Shown here in pieces: positions 53,495-61,872 of a stretch of DNA of 64,000 nt. The notes beneath the pieces were generated by a model that saw only the letters and a list, made by a program, of their open reading frames with translations, searched no databases and was not told the origin of the DNA. Source of the DNA: Rhodococcus sp. 1168 (GTDB lineage: Bacteria; Actinomycetota; Actinomycetes; Mycobacteriales; Mycobacteriaceae); assembly GCF_002091955.1 (NCBI RefSeq), contig NZ_MKKY01000048.1, positions 1 through 64,000 on the forward strand, read 5' to 3'. A program made the translations under genes and the position numbers. Within the stretch, counting starts at the first letter, position 1. Each line of letters starts with the position of its first letter.

Positions 53495-54673
53495 GTGATC
53501 ACTTTCGACAGTGTGAACAAAACATATCCGGACGGCACCACCGCCGTCGATTCGCTCGACCTGGTGATCGAACCCCAGTCCTTCACCGTCTTCGTCGGGC
53601 CGTCGGGCTGCGGTAAGACCACTTCGATGCGGATGATCAATCGCATGATCACGCCGACTTCGGGAGTGATCACGGTCGATGGCAAGAACATCGCCGACGC
53701 CGACGCCGTGAAACTGCGGCGCGGCATCGGTTATGTCATTCAGAGCGCAGGCCTGTTGCCACACCGCACGGTTGTAGACAACGTCGCAACCGTGCCGGTG
53801 TTGCGTGGCGCCACGAGGCGCGCAGCGCGTAAAGCTGCGCTGGACGTTCTCGAGAGAGTAGGCCTCGACCCAGCTTTTGCCTCTCGCTACCCGGCACAGT
53901 TGTCCGGTGGCCAGCAGCAACGAGTCGGCGTCGCCCGCGCACTGGCCGCGGATCCGCCGATCCTGTTGATGGACGAGCCTTTCAGTGCGGTCGATCCGGT
54001 GGTTCGAGAGGACCTGCAAACCGAAATGCTCCGTCTACAAGCGGACTTGAAGAAGACCATCGTGTTCGTCACTCACGACATCGACGAAGCAGTCCGACTC
54101 GGGGACCACATTGCCGTTTTCGGACCCCATGGGAGACTGCAGCAGTACGACAAACCGGAGACCATCCTGTCGGCACCGGCCACCTCCTTCGTGGCTTCTT
54201 TCGTCGGTCGCGATCGTGGCTACCGTGGACTGTCGTTCAGGTCGGCTCAGTCGGTCACCGTGCACTCGATCGACACTGCAACCGAGAGCGAAGTGAAGTC
54301 CCTGCGCCTGAACCAGGGCCAGTGGGTTCTCGTCGTGGACTCGGCACGTCGTCCGCTCGGTTGGATCGATGTCACCGGGGTCGAGAAGGTTCGCGACGGT
54401 CGGGCGCTGGAGGACAGCACCGCGGCGGGCGGATCACTGTTCACCCAAGGTGGGGATCTGCGCCAAGCACTCGACTCGGCCATCTCGTCGCCGTCGGGAA
54501 TTGGTGTCGCGGTCGACGACACCGGAGCAGCCGTCGGCAGCGTCGACGCCGCAGAGATCCTCGAAAACCTTGCTGTGCAACGTAAGTCCGAGGACGAAGA
54601 ACGGAACCGGCACCACTTCAGTTCAGGGCAACACAGCAGTTCGTGGCGTCACAGCGAGGACGACAAGCTGTGA
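53495..54673 (+). CDS. Betaine/choline-type ABC transporter ATP-binding protein
   Basis: A 392-residue OpuCA/ProV-type ATPase. Walker A GPSGCGKTTS, signature LSGGQQQR, Walker B ILLMDEPFSAVDP and H-loop VTHDIDEA. Residues 245-355 form a CBS-type pair, the part that senses ionic strength in relatives, here quite degenerate (WVLVVDSARRPLGWIDVTG and GIGVAVDDTGAAVGSVD). The hydrophilic tail is rich in His and Ser. GTG start at 53495; the stop overlaps the permease start (GTGA). Confidence 0.9.
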   Translation: MITFDSVNKTYPDGTTAVDSLDLVIEPQSFTVFVGPSGCGKTTSMRMINRMITPTSGVITVDGKNIADADAVKLRRGIGYVIQSAGLLPHRTVVDNVATVPVLRGATRRAARKAALDVLERVGLDPAFASRYPAQLSGGQQQRVGVARALAADPPILLMDEPFSAVDPVVREDLQTEMLRLQADLKKTIVFVTHDIDEAVRLGDHIAVFGPHGRLQQYDKPETILSAPATSFVASFVGRDRGYRGLSFRSAQSVTVHSIDTATESEVKSLRLNQGQWVLVVDSARRPLGWIDVTGVEKVRDGRALEDSTAAGGSLFTQGGDLRQALDSAISSPSGIGVAVDDTGAAVGSVDAAEILENLAVQRKSEDEERNRHHFSSGQHSSSWRHSEDDKL

Positions 54674-55368
54674 AGTGGCTGGTCGACAACTTCGACGTCG
54701 TTATCGGCCTTGCCAAGACACACCTCTACCTTTCGCTTGTTCCGTTGCTCATCGGACTGGTCATCGCGATACCAGTCGGCACGCTCATCCGGAACACACG
54801 ATGGGTGCGGCGAACGACGCTGACGCTGGCCAGTATTGCCTTCACCATCCCCTCACTGGCACTGTTCGTCACCATTCCGGCGATCGTGGGTCTTCCCATT
54901 CTCGATCCGCTCAACGTCGTCATCGCGCTGGCGGTGTACTCGACTGCGCTTCTGATTCGGGCCGTTCCCGAAGCATTGGACTCGGTGCCGTTCGCGGTCG
55001 TCGATTCTGCCGAGGCCATGGGTTACTCGCCGATTCGGCGCGCAGTGTCCGTCGAGTTGCCGCTGTCGCTTCCGGTGCTGATCGCGAACGTCAGGGTCGT
55101 GGCTGTAACGAACATTTCGCTGGTGTCGGTCGGCTCGGTGATCGGCATCGGCGGCCTCGGCCAACTGTTCACCCAGGGCTACCAGCGTGACTACCCGGAC
55201 CAGATAGTGGCCGGCATCATCTCCATCGTCTTCCTGGCGCTCGTATTCGATGCGGTGTTGTATCTAATCGGTCGTTGGCTCACACCGTGGACTCGACTCA
55301 GCTCGGCCTCGAAGAAGAAGGCCACCGTTTCGCAGAGAGCCACAGTCTCGGAGGAGGGGTCGGCATGA
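54670..55368 (+). CDS. Betaine/choline-type ABC transporter permease
   Basis: A 232-residue membrane protein with about five helices. The EAA-type loop is VVDSAEAMGYSPIRRAVSVELPLSLPVLIANVR, followed by GSVIGIGGLGQLFTQGYQRDYPDQIVAGI. This is the first of two OpuC-type permeases. The GTG at 54670 overlaps the ATPase stop and gives the expected N-terminus; an upstream in-frame start would lie inside the ATPase gene. Confidence 0.9.
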   Translation: MKWLVDNFDVVIGLAKTHLYLSLVPLLIGLVIAIPVGTLIRNTRWVRRTTLTLASIAFTIPSLALFVTIPAIVGLPILDPLNVVIALAVYSTALLIRAVPEALDSVPFAVVDSAEAMGYSPIRRAVSVELPLSLPVLIANVRVVAVTNISLVSVGSVIGIGGLGQLFTQGYQRDYPDQIVAGIISIVFLALVFDAVLYLIGRWLTPWTRLSSASKKKATVSQRATVSEEGSA

Positions 55369-56057
55369 ACTTGTTCTCGGAGGCCTTTTCCTACATCTTC
55401 GACGCCGGAAACTGGGCCGGGCCCACCGGAATCGGCGCCCGTATCATCGAGCACATCTGGTACAGCCTGCTCGCCGTGGTGATCTCGGCGGCCATCGCGA
55501 TACCCATCGGCCTGCTGATCGGACACCTCCGGAGAGGTGAAGCCCTCGTAGTCGGACTCGTCAATGCGCTCCGATCCCTACCGACACTCGGCATTCTGGT
55601 ATTTCTTGTTCTCGTCATCGGGTTGGGGCTGGTGCCCCCGGTCATCGCACTGGTTCTCCTCGGTATTCCGCCCCTCCTTGCCGGGACGTATTCCGGAATT
55701 GCGAACGTCGACGCTGATGTGGTGGACGCCGCCAGAGCTATGGGCATGACCGAGCTGCAAGTGCTCTTCCGCGTCGAAATCCCCAACGCGCTGCCGCTGA
55801 TGATCGGTGGCCTCAGGAACACCACGCTCCAGATCATTGCCACCGCGACCGTCGCGGCCTACGTCAACCTCGGCGGGCTCGGTCGCTACATTTTCGATGG
55901 TCTCGCACTCTACGACTACGGGCGGGTGCTTGTCGGCGCAATCCTGGTGGCGCTGCTGACCCTGATCGTGGACGGCTTGCTGGCCCTTGCCGTCTGGGCT
56001 TCGGTTCCGGGTACAGGTCGTCTGAAGCGCATGCCTTCGCGTGTGGCCGAGGTCTAG
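55365..56057 (+). CDS. Betaine/choline-type ABC transporter permease
   Basis: A 230-residue permease with five or six helices. EAA loop: DVVDAARAMGMTELQVLFRVEIPNALPLMIGGLRN, then YVNLGGLGRYIFDGL. The ATG overlaps the stop of the first permease gene (ATGA), and GGAGGAGGGG lies just ahead. Together they would form the heterodimeric channel of the importer. Confidence 0.9.
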   Translation: MNLFSEAFSYIFDAGNWAGPTGIGARIIEHIWYSLLAVVISAAIAIPIGLLIGHLRRGEALVVGLVNALRSLPTLGILVFLVLVIGLGLVPPVIALVLLGIPPLLAGTYSGIANVDADVVDAARAMGMTELQVLFRVEIPNALPLMIGGLRNTTLQIIATATVAAYVNLGGLGRYIFDGLALYDYGRVLVGAILVALLTLIVDGLLALAVWASVPGTGRLKRMPSRVAEV

Positions 56058-56072
56058 TCGGGAAGAACGAAA

Positions 56073-56117
56073 AAGCACCCCGCACCATGCCTGGTTGAGG
56101 CTGGGTCCGGGGTACTT
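56073..56117. terminator. Hairpin between convergent genes
   Basis: AAGCACCCCG (56073-56082) pairs with CGGGGTACTT (56108-56117) apart from one mismatch; inner arms extend it. It lies between the permease stop and the malic enzyme stop. Confidence 0.7.
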
Positions 56118-56130
56118 CTTCTATTCGGTC

Positions 56131-57327
56131 CTACGCGACACCCTCGGCTCGCGCTGCTGCCGCAACTGCGTCCGCAACGGCCGGGGCTACGCGAGGGTCG
56201 AGCGGGCTCGGCACGATTTTGTCCGCAGCCAGCTCGTCGCCGAGAACCGAGAGGATTGCCTCGGCAGCGGCGAGTTTCATGCCTTCGGTGATGCGGCGTG
56301 CACCGGCGTCGAGTGCGCCTTTGAACACACCGGGGAAGGCGAGCACATTGTTGATCTGATTCGGGAAGTCACTGCGGCCTGTCGCGACGATCGCGGCGTA
56401 GAGGCTCGCTCGCTCAGGGTGAATCTCGGGATCCGGGTTGGAGAGGGCGAATACGATCGACTCCGGCGCCATCGATGCGATGCAGGTCTCTTCGATCTGT
56501 CCTGCGGAGACTCCGAGGAACACGTCGGCTCCGGCGAGCGCATCGGCGGCGCTTCCCGACAGCCCGCGAGGATTGGTCCGCGAGGCCAGGTCTGTTTTCA
56601 CCGCGTTCAAGTCGGTGCGATCGGCCGAGACGATTCCCTTGGAATCGAGCACGACGACATCCGGAGTACCTGCCGCCAAAAGAATGTTGGCGCACGCGAC
56701 GCCTGCCGCACCGGCGCCGGAGATGACGACCTTCAACCCGGCAGTGCTACGCCCCTGGAACTTCGCTGCGCCGTTGAGGGCAGCGAGAACGACGATGGCG
56801 GTGCCGTGCTGGTCGTCGTGCATCACCGGGCAGTCGAGAGCTTCGATTACGCGCCTCTCGATTTCGAAGCAACGTGGGGCCGAGATGTCTTCGAGATTGA
56901 CGGCACCGAAGCTGTGACGCAGACGAACGATGGTGTCGACGATCTCGTCGACGTCGTGGGTGTCGAGGACGATCGGGATGGAGTTCAGGCCGGCGAATTT
57001 CTTGAACAGTGCCGCTTTGCCTTCCATGACCGGAAGCGATGCGCGGGGGCCGATGTCGCCGAGCCCGAGTACAGCCGAACCGTCGGAGATGACAGCCACG
57101 AGGCGGTCGGTCCAGGTGTACTTCTTGGCAAGCGCGGCGTCTTGCGCGATAACGCGACTCACCTGAGCTACCCCGGGGGTGTACGCGATGGAAAGGTCAC
57201 GCTGAGTCTCGAGTGGGGAGGTCAGTTCCACGGACAGCTTTCCACCGACGTGGCCGAGGAATATCTCCTCGTCGGTGATAGCGGACAGGTTTGCTGTGTT
57301 GCTGGTCGGTTCGGTCACGGTGGTCAC
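56131..57327 (-). CDS. NAD(P)-dependent malic enzyme (short form)
   Basis: A 398-residue malic enzyme of the short bacterial type. The catalytic Tyr lies in [10 protein letters not shown] near residue 49, the Lys in [14 protein letters not shown], divalent-metal residues in [14 protein letters not shown] and [12 protein letters not shown], and the Rossmann motif is [21 protein letters not shown]. It converts malate to pyruvate and CO2, supplying NAD(P)H and pyruvate. This form is distinct from the longer 540-residue enzyme of mycobacteria (Mez). GTG start. A short palindrome TACCGA...TCGGTA lies about 100 bp upstream. Confidence 0.92.
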   Translation of the reverse strand: MTTVTEPTSNTANLSAITDEEIFLGHVGGKLSVELTSPLETQRDLSIAYTPGVAQVSRVIAQDAALAKKYTWTDRLVAVISDGSAVLGLGDIGPRASLPVMEGKAALFKKFAGLNSIPIVLDTHDVDEIVDTIVRLRHSFGAVNLEDISAPRCFEIERRVIEALDCPVMHDDQHGTAIVVLAALNGAAKFQGRSTAGLKVVISGAGAAGVACANILLAAGTPDVVVLDSKGIVSADRTDLNAVKTDLASRTNPRGLSGSAADALAGADVFLGVSAGQIEETCIASMAPESIVFALSNPDPEIHPERASLYAAIVATGRSDFPNQINNVLAFPGVFKGALDAGARRITEGMKLAAAEAILSVLGDELAADKIVPSPLDPRVAPAVADAVAAAARAEGVA

Positions 57328-57418
57328 GTTAGCTCCTATGGAATCCGGTTTCGATACCGTTCAGCAATTCGAGGGAGGTGTCACCGAGCGCGCCATCGTA
57401 GGGCTGCATCTACGGGAG

Positions 57419-57439
57419 TACCGATCTACACAGTCGGTA
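57419..57439. promoter_or_regulatory. Dyad upstream of the malic enzyme gene
   Basis: TACCGA (57419-57424) and TCGGTA (57434-57439) flank a 9-base spacer, about 90 bp ahead of the GTG. Possible operator. Confidence 0.35.
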
Positions 57440-57530
57440 TGGCGCGGTGGCGCCGAAAACTGCAGAACTCAGTGTGCCACTGCGGTCCGCGGGTTGGCAA
57501 CATGTCGGGTATCGCCACCGACACGTGAGG

Positions 57531-57791
57531 TCAACTCCACCACTGAGTCCAGAGCAACACACCGGCGATGACGAATACGACGGTCGATGCGAGAGCCGAG
57601 GAGCCTCGACGACGGTGATCGGCGAAGTGCTGCGCGAGGATGGCGGCGACTGCTGCCGCGATGTGGGCCACTACCGAGACTGTGCCCGGCCCGGGAAATG
57701 CACGCTGATTTCCGAGGTATTGGGCGCCTGCGACAAGGATGGCCATGACCACGAGCCCTGCTGCGACGGCCCCACTCAACGTTCTAAGCAC
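57531..57791 (-). CDS. Small membrane protein, function unknown
   Basis: An 86-residue protein with three hydrophobic helices (AAGLVVMAILVAGAQYL, VSVVAHIAAAVAAILAQ and ALASTVVFVIAGVLLWTQ) and an HFADHRRRG loop. I do not recognise it. The GTG at 57791 sits nine bases after AGGAGG; the in-frame TTG three codons earlier directly abuts that site, so I prefer GTG. It lies 5 bp after the MarC gene's stop, in one unit. Confidence 0.65.
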   Translation of the reverse strand: MLRTLSGAVAAGLVVMAILVAGAQYLGNQRAFPGPGTVSVVAHIAAAVAAILAQHFADHRRRGSSALASTVVFVIAGVLLWTQWWS

Positions 57792-57796
57792 ACCCG

Positions 57797-58411
57797 TCAA
57801 CCTCCTGTGATGAAGCCACGGACGGAGTCCGCGATGAGCTGGACGGCAATTGCAGCCAGCAATAGGCCTGCGATGCGAGCAAGCAAGGTGATGCCACCGA
57901 CACCCAGGATTCGTATCAATACCGTCGAGAATCTGAGTACTGCGAAGAACAGTATGTGAATGGTGATGATGGCAAGCGCGACGGCTGCGATGGACCCGAC
58001 CCGCCCGTCTGCTTGGCTGACATAGACGATCACGGCTGCGATCGCACCCGGCCCCGCCATCAGCGGGGTGCCGAGGGGGACGAGCGCGACGTTGACTTCC
58101 TCGGCCTCGGTTCCACCACCTGCACTTTTTCCGGTGAGCAGTGACAGTGCGATGAGGAGAAGCAGCAAACCACCCGCGCCCTGAAGCGCCGGTATTCCGA
58201 TGTGCAAGTAGCCGAGAATGGCCTGACCACCGATGGCGAAGACGGTGATGACCGTCAGTGAGACCGCGGGAGCTTGCCAGGCGGCACGATTTCGCTCTTC
58301 TTTGCTTTTGCGTCCGACCAGGGACAGGAAGACAGGAATGGCGCCCGGTGGGTCCATGATGACGAACAGCGTGATCAGGACCGTCAGGTAGAGGGTGGTA
58401 TCGAAGCTCAT
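57797..58411 (-). CDS. MarC-family integral membrane protein
   Basis: A 204-residue protein with six membrane helices, including LFVIMDPPGAIPVFLSLVGRKS at the start, GQAILGYLHIGIPALQGAGGLLLLLIAL, and PLGTPLMAGPGAIAAVIVY. These are the repeated PPGxxPxFL and AGPGAI signatures of MarC. Function is not established despite the old antibiotic-resistance name. The ATG overlaps the PHP gene's stop (ATGA). Confidence 0.9.
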   Translation of the reverse strand: MSFDTTLYLTVLITLFVIMDPPGAIPVFLSLVGRKSKEERNRAAWQAPAVSLTVITVFAIGGQAILGYLHIGIPALQGAGGLLLLLIALSLLTGKSAGGGTEAEEVNVALVPLGTPLMAGPGAIAAVIVYVSQADGRVGSIAAVALAIITIHILFFAVLRFSTVLIRILGVGGITLLARIAGLLLAAIAVQLIADSVRGFITGG

Positions 58412-59271
58412 ACAGACAGTCCAGATGCCTGCGATACCAACCGCTCGTAGTCGTCCACGTGTGTCGTGTGCTGACCGAGCTTCAGTTCTTTGTTTCGACC
58501 GTGATAGTCGGACGAGCCTGTGATGATCAGGTCGAGCTCGCCGGCGAGCTCGCGGAGTATCCGAGCATCCTCGGCGTTGTGATCGGCATGATCGACCTCG
58601 ATACCCCCGAGTCCCCCAGCACCTCCGGGCTCGAGCGAGACGAGTTCACGGATCTGTGCGAGATCGAGCAGTCTTCCCCGGGTCCTGGCGCGTGCGTGCG
58701 CGATCACACTGACTCCTCCCGCTGCGGCGATCATCTCTACGGCCCGATCGAGCGGGGTATCGACCTTGGCGACGTAGTACTGGCTCCCGGTACGCAAGGG
58801 GCCGTCGAATGCTGCCTGCACGCTCGGGACGGCACCCGCGTCGACGAGTGCACGTGCGAGGTGTGGCCGTCCGGCCGATGGGCCGGTCCCGGCCAGAATG
58901 TCCTCCGGGTCGATGCTGGGATAGTCGACGGCCAGTAGCTCGGCCATGCGTCCGATCCTCGTGCTGCGTTCTTCGCGCAATCGCGCACGTTCGAGCGCGA
59001 AGGCTTCGTTCTCGGGATCGAACAAGTACGCCAGCAGGTGCACCGGGACCGGATTTCCGTCCTCGCCTCGACCGGTGCAGGACATCTCCATTCCCCGCAC
59101 CACGGTCAGACCGGCAGGTGCCGCCTTCAGCGCCTCGTCCCAACCGGCCGTAGTGTCGTGATCGGTCAGCGCAACGACATCGAGACCTGCCGCGTTCGCC
59201 GCGCGAACCAACTCCGCCGGCGTATCGGTGCCGTCGGACGCGGAAGAATGAGTGTGAAGATCGATGTGCAC
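58408..59271 (-). CDS. PHP-domain phosphoesterase
   Basis: A 287-residue PHP protein. Metal residues occur in DLHTHSSASDGTDTP, ALTDHDTTAGW, GMEMSC, SVIAHARARTR, GIEVDHADH and TGSSDYHGRN. This order fits the YciV/RNase AM-type 5'-3' exonuclease and 3',5'-nucleotide bisphosphate phosphatases. The GTG at 59271 places the first metal motif at residue 4, typical for the family; a longer frame runs upstream. It is the first gene of a three-gene unit with MarC and the small membrane protein, and diverges from corA. Confidence 0.87.
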   Translation of the reverse strand: MHIDLHTHSSASDGTDTPAELVRAANAAGLDVVALTDHDTTAGWDEALKAAPAGLTVVRGMEMSCTGRGEDGNPVPVHLLAYLFDPENEAFALERARLREERSTRIGRMAELLAVDYPSIDPEDILAGTGPSAGRPHLARALVDAGAVPSVQAAFDGPLRTGSQYYVAKVDTPLDRAVEMIAAAGGVSVIAHARARTRGRLLDLAQIRELVSLEPGGAGGLGGIEVDHADHNAEDARILRELAGELDLIITGSSDYHGRNKELKLGQHTTHVDDYERLVSQASGLSV

Positions 59272-59363
59272 GAGGGAAAGTCTCTCAGGCGTACGATTGC
59301 GCGTCGCTTGCCGCCCAGAACAATCGCACTCGAAGAACCCGCCCTCGACGAAGGAGTGCAGCC

Positions 59364-60461
59364 ATGCCATCTCTACCACCACGGCCTTCGCTGCCGTCCC
59401 TGCACTCGCTGCGGCCCTCTACTCGGTCGGCGGCTCGCGTGCCGAAAGTCCCGGTGCCGACCGCCCGCGCCATCGTCGACTGCGCCGTGTACGTCGACGG
59501 CGTCCGGCTGGCGGGTAGATTCACTCACTCCGCTGCCATCGCAGAGGTCCGCAGACGAGGCGACGGATTCGTCTGGGTCGGCCTTCATGCCCCGGACGAA
59601 GGCCAGATGAACAGTGTCGCCGAGTGTTACGGCCTGCACGAGTTGATGGCAGAGGACGCCGTTCACGCCCACCAGCGCCCCAAACTCGAACGGTACGACG
59701 ACGTTTCGTTTCTCGTCCTCCGAACGGTGAGCTACGTCGAGCACGAATCGGCGACGACGGCCAACGAGCTGGTCGAGAGCGGGGAGATCATGGTATTCCT
59801 CGGCCGGGACTTCGTGGTGACCGTCCGGCACGGCGAACATTCCGGGCTCTCCGGCGTGCGTCATCGACTGGAGCAGAATCCGGAGCACCTCGTGCTCGGG
59901 CCGACCGCAGTTCTGCATGCCGTCGCCGATCACGTCGTCGACGAGTATCTGGCGGTGACGTCTTCGATCGAACGTGACGTCGACGTGATGGAGGAGGAAG
60001 TGTTCTCCCCCGATGATCACGTTCCGATCGAGAACATCTATCTACTCAAGCGCGAGGTCGTCGAGTTGCGACGCTCGGTTACGCCACTGTCGACGCCGTT
60101 GAGCCAGTTGGTGCAGGGTGTGGACACTCCTGTTCCGAAGGCGATACGCCGGTATCTGCGCGATGTCGCCGATCACCACACGCTGGTTGCGGAGCGGGTG
60201 GCCGAGTTCGACGAAGTACTGAGTTCGCTGGTCGATGCTGCGTTGGCGCGAGTGACGATGCAGCAGAACATGGACATGCGCAAGATCTCGGCGTGGGTGG
60301 CCATCGCCGCGGTGCCGACAATGGTGGCAGGCATCTACGGCATGAACTTCGACAACATCCCGGAACTGCATTGGAAATACGGCTACTACGGCGTCATCGG
60401 AGTAGTAGCGGTCGTATGCATCAGCTTGTTCGCGACGTTTCGGCGCAACAACTGGCTCTGA
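59364..60461 (+). CDS. corA: CorA-family magnesium/cobalt transporter
   Basis: A 365-residue CorA. A basic, Pro/Ser-rich N-terminal tail precedes the alpha/beta cytosolic domain (GDGFVWVGLHAP, HELMAEDAVHAHQRPKLERYDD) and the long helix. The two C-terminal helices hold the selectivity motif GMNFDNIPE and a positively charged tail (FRRNNWL). It carries Mg2+ across the membrane down its gradient. The N-terminus overlaps the upstream region of the PHP gene on the other strand. Confidence 0.92.
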   Translation: MPSLPPRPSLPSLHSLRPSTRSAARVPKVPVPTARAIVDCAVYVDGVRLAGRFTHSAAIAEVRRRGDGFVWVGLHAPDEGQMNSVAECYGLHELMAEDAVHAHQRPKLERYDDVSFLVLRTVSYVEHESATTANELVESGEIMVFLGRDFVVTVRHGEHSGLSGVRHRLEQNPEHLVLGPTAVLHAVADHVVDEYLAVTSSIERDVDVMEEEVFSPDDHVPIENIYLLKREVVELRRSVTPLSTPLSQLVQGVDTPVPKAIRRYLRDVADHHTLVAERVAEFDEVLSSLVDAALARVTMQQNMDMRKISAWVAIAAVPTMVAGIYGMNFDNIPELHWKYGYYGVIGVVAVVCISLFATFRRNNWL

Positions 60462-60492
60462 CCGCCGGCAAGGCGCGTCGAACTCGGTGTGA

Positions 60493-61098
60493 CTAGAGGG
60501 TCACAGCCGACCGGGCAGGGTCACGAACGTCGATACCTGCTTCTTTCCATGCGTCCCGAAGCGCTTCGGCGCCACGCAGTCGTACCCATGCCGCCTCGGT
60601 ACTGGTGATCGGAACCAACTGCAGAAATTTCACCGGATCTGCAGGCTCCGGCAGCTCCAGATCGTCGATCTCACTGTCTCCGAGCAACACCGCAGTGAAG
60701 GGCGCGCCCTTCCACAACGGTTCGCCGATATCGAGCAGAAGATCAGGGCGTAGAACCACCCCTTCCACTGACGGCGACGCCGCCAACTTGGCGATGTTCT
60801 GCAGGAAGGAGGTGTCGATACCGTCGAAGACTCTCGTGATGAGAATGAGTTCGGCTCGAGGACCGCGGGTCGCGTCGGCGATCATCTCACTGGGATCGGA
60901 CATGGGGTACCGAGAACAGCCCAGAGTCGCGAATCTGGCGAACGCATCCTGCCGGGGCAGAAATGTCAGCACTTCCAACGATTCGAGACCGAGAAAGGTA
61001 ACGGAGTAGGGGCGGGGATCCTTGTCCCCTATCTGCGCGACGAGGTGTGCGCGGACCGAGGAAATGACGCTGTCGCTCACAGTGCCATCCAACACCAC
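60493..61098 (-). CDS. SUFU (suppressor-of-fused) domain protein
   Basis: A 201-residue protein resembling SUFU-domain bacterial proteins: PYSVTFLGLESLEVLTFLPR, FATLGCSRYPMSDP, ELILITRVFDGIDTSFLQNIAKLA, and FLQLVPITSTEAAWVRLRGAEALRDAWKEAGIDV, all family-like blocks in order. Bacterial SUFU proteins are often immunity proteins for polymorphic toxins, but solitary copies have no known role. No toxin gene is next to it here. GTG at 61098 or an internal GTG six codons later. Divergent from the metallophosphoesterase. Confidence 0.75.
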   Translation of the reverse strand: MVLDGTVSDSVISSVRAHLVAQIGDKDPRPYSVTFLGLESLEVLTFLPRQDAFARFATLGCSRYPMSDPSEMIADATRGPRAELILITRVFDGIDTSFLQNIAKLAASPSVEGVVLRPDLLLDIGEPLWKGAPFTAVLLGDSEIDDLELPEPADPVKFLQLVPITSTEAAWVRLRGAEALRDAWKEAGIDVRDPARSAVTL

Positions 61099-61134
61099 CG
61101 CGGTCCGAACAGCGCGTTCGGTGCATCACGAAAG

Positions 61135-61872
61135 GTGGATGTCGGTAGCGTCGGGCACGTGGTCTCCGTCCTAGCCGTCTCCGACGAAACTATCGAGACC
61201 CTGTGGAGTACACAGGTGCGCTCGCTCGATGTCGACCTCGTTCTCGGGGCCGGCGACCTGCCCTTCGAGTATTTGGAATATCTGACGGATGCTTTGAATG
61301 TGCCGTGCGTGTTCGTTCCCGGAAATCACGACGCAGACTTGACGGGATATTCGGCCGGGCGGGTCGGATGGATGCGTGCGGGTCTGCCGAGCACCTGGCC
61401 AGGACCGATAGGTGCCGTGAACGCCGACCGCACGATCGTGTCGGCGGCGGGGTTGCGCATCGCGGGCCTCGGTGGATCGATTCGCTACAACGATGGCCCG
61501 AACCAGTGGACTCAACGTCAACAGCGTCGCCGAGCCAGGTCCCTCACCCGCACCGAGTCGTGGAAACGAACGGTGCGCGGCGACCTGCGCGGTGTGGACG
61601 TGCTCCTGACGCACAGCCCGCCGTTCGGAGTCGGCGACGACACCGATCCCGCGCACGTCGGATTCGAGTGTCTGGACGACGTGGTCCGTTCGCTGCAACC
61701 CCAGGTGCTTCTGCACGGTCACATCCACCCCCACGGGCAGACACCGGAAGACTTCGAGTTGCACGGAACCACCGTCCTGAACACGGTCGGATACACCTTG
61801 CTCGAGATCGAACCGGGTGGCCGAGCAGCTGAGAACGTACCCACGATCGTGAGGCGACGACATGGCACGTGA
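61135..61872 (+). CDS. Metallophosphoesterase
   Basis: A 245-residue calcineurin-like enzyme. The first metal block is LAVSDETIETLW, where the usual D-x-H is D-x-T; then GAGDLPFEY, PGNHDAD, THSPPFGVGDD and HGHIHPHGQ. The second and later blocks are intact. GTG at 61135 is used; another in-frame GTG at 61159 is possible. The last 11 bp overlap the ParB-like gene, so the pair is coupled, and the divergent SUFU gene is 36 bp away. Confidence 0.8.
   Translation: MDVGSVGHVVSVLAVSDETIETLWSTQVRSLDVDLVLGAGDLPFEYLEYLTDALNVPCVFVPGNHDADLTGYSAGRVGWMRAGLPSTWPGPIGAVNADRTIVSAAGLRIAGLGGSIRYNDGPNQWTQRQQRRRARSLTRTESWKRTVRGDLRGVDVLLTHSPPFGVGDDTDPAHVGFECLDDVVRSLQPQVLLHGHIHPHGQTPEDFELHGTTVLNTVGYTLLEIEPGGRAAENVPTIVRRRHGT

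Noticed and set aside
56041-57528. A 495-codon open frame on the plus strand across the malic enzyme gene
   Set aside because: The malic enzyme on the other strand has all catalytic motifs; this frame has none.
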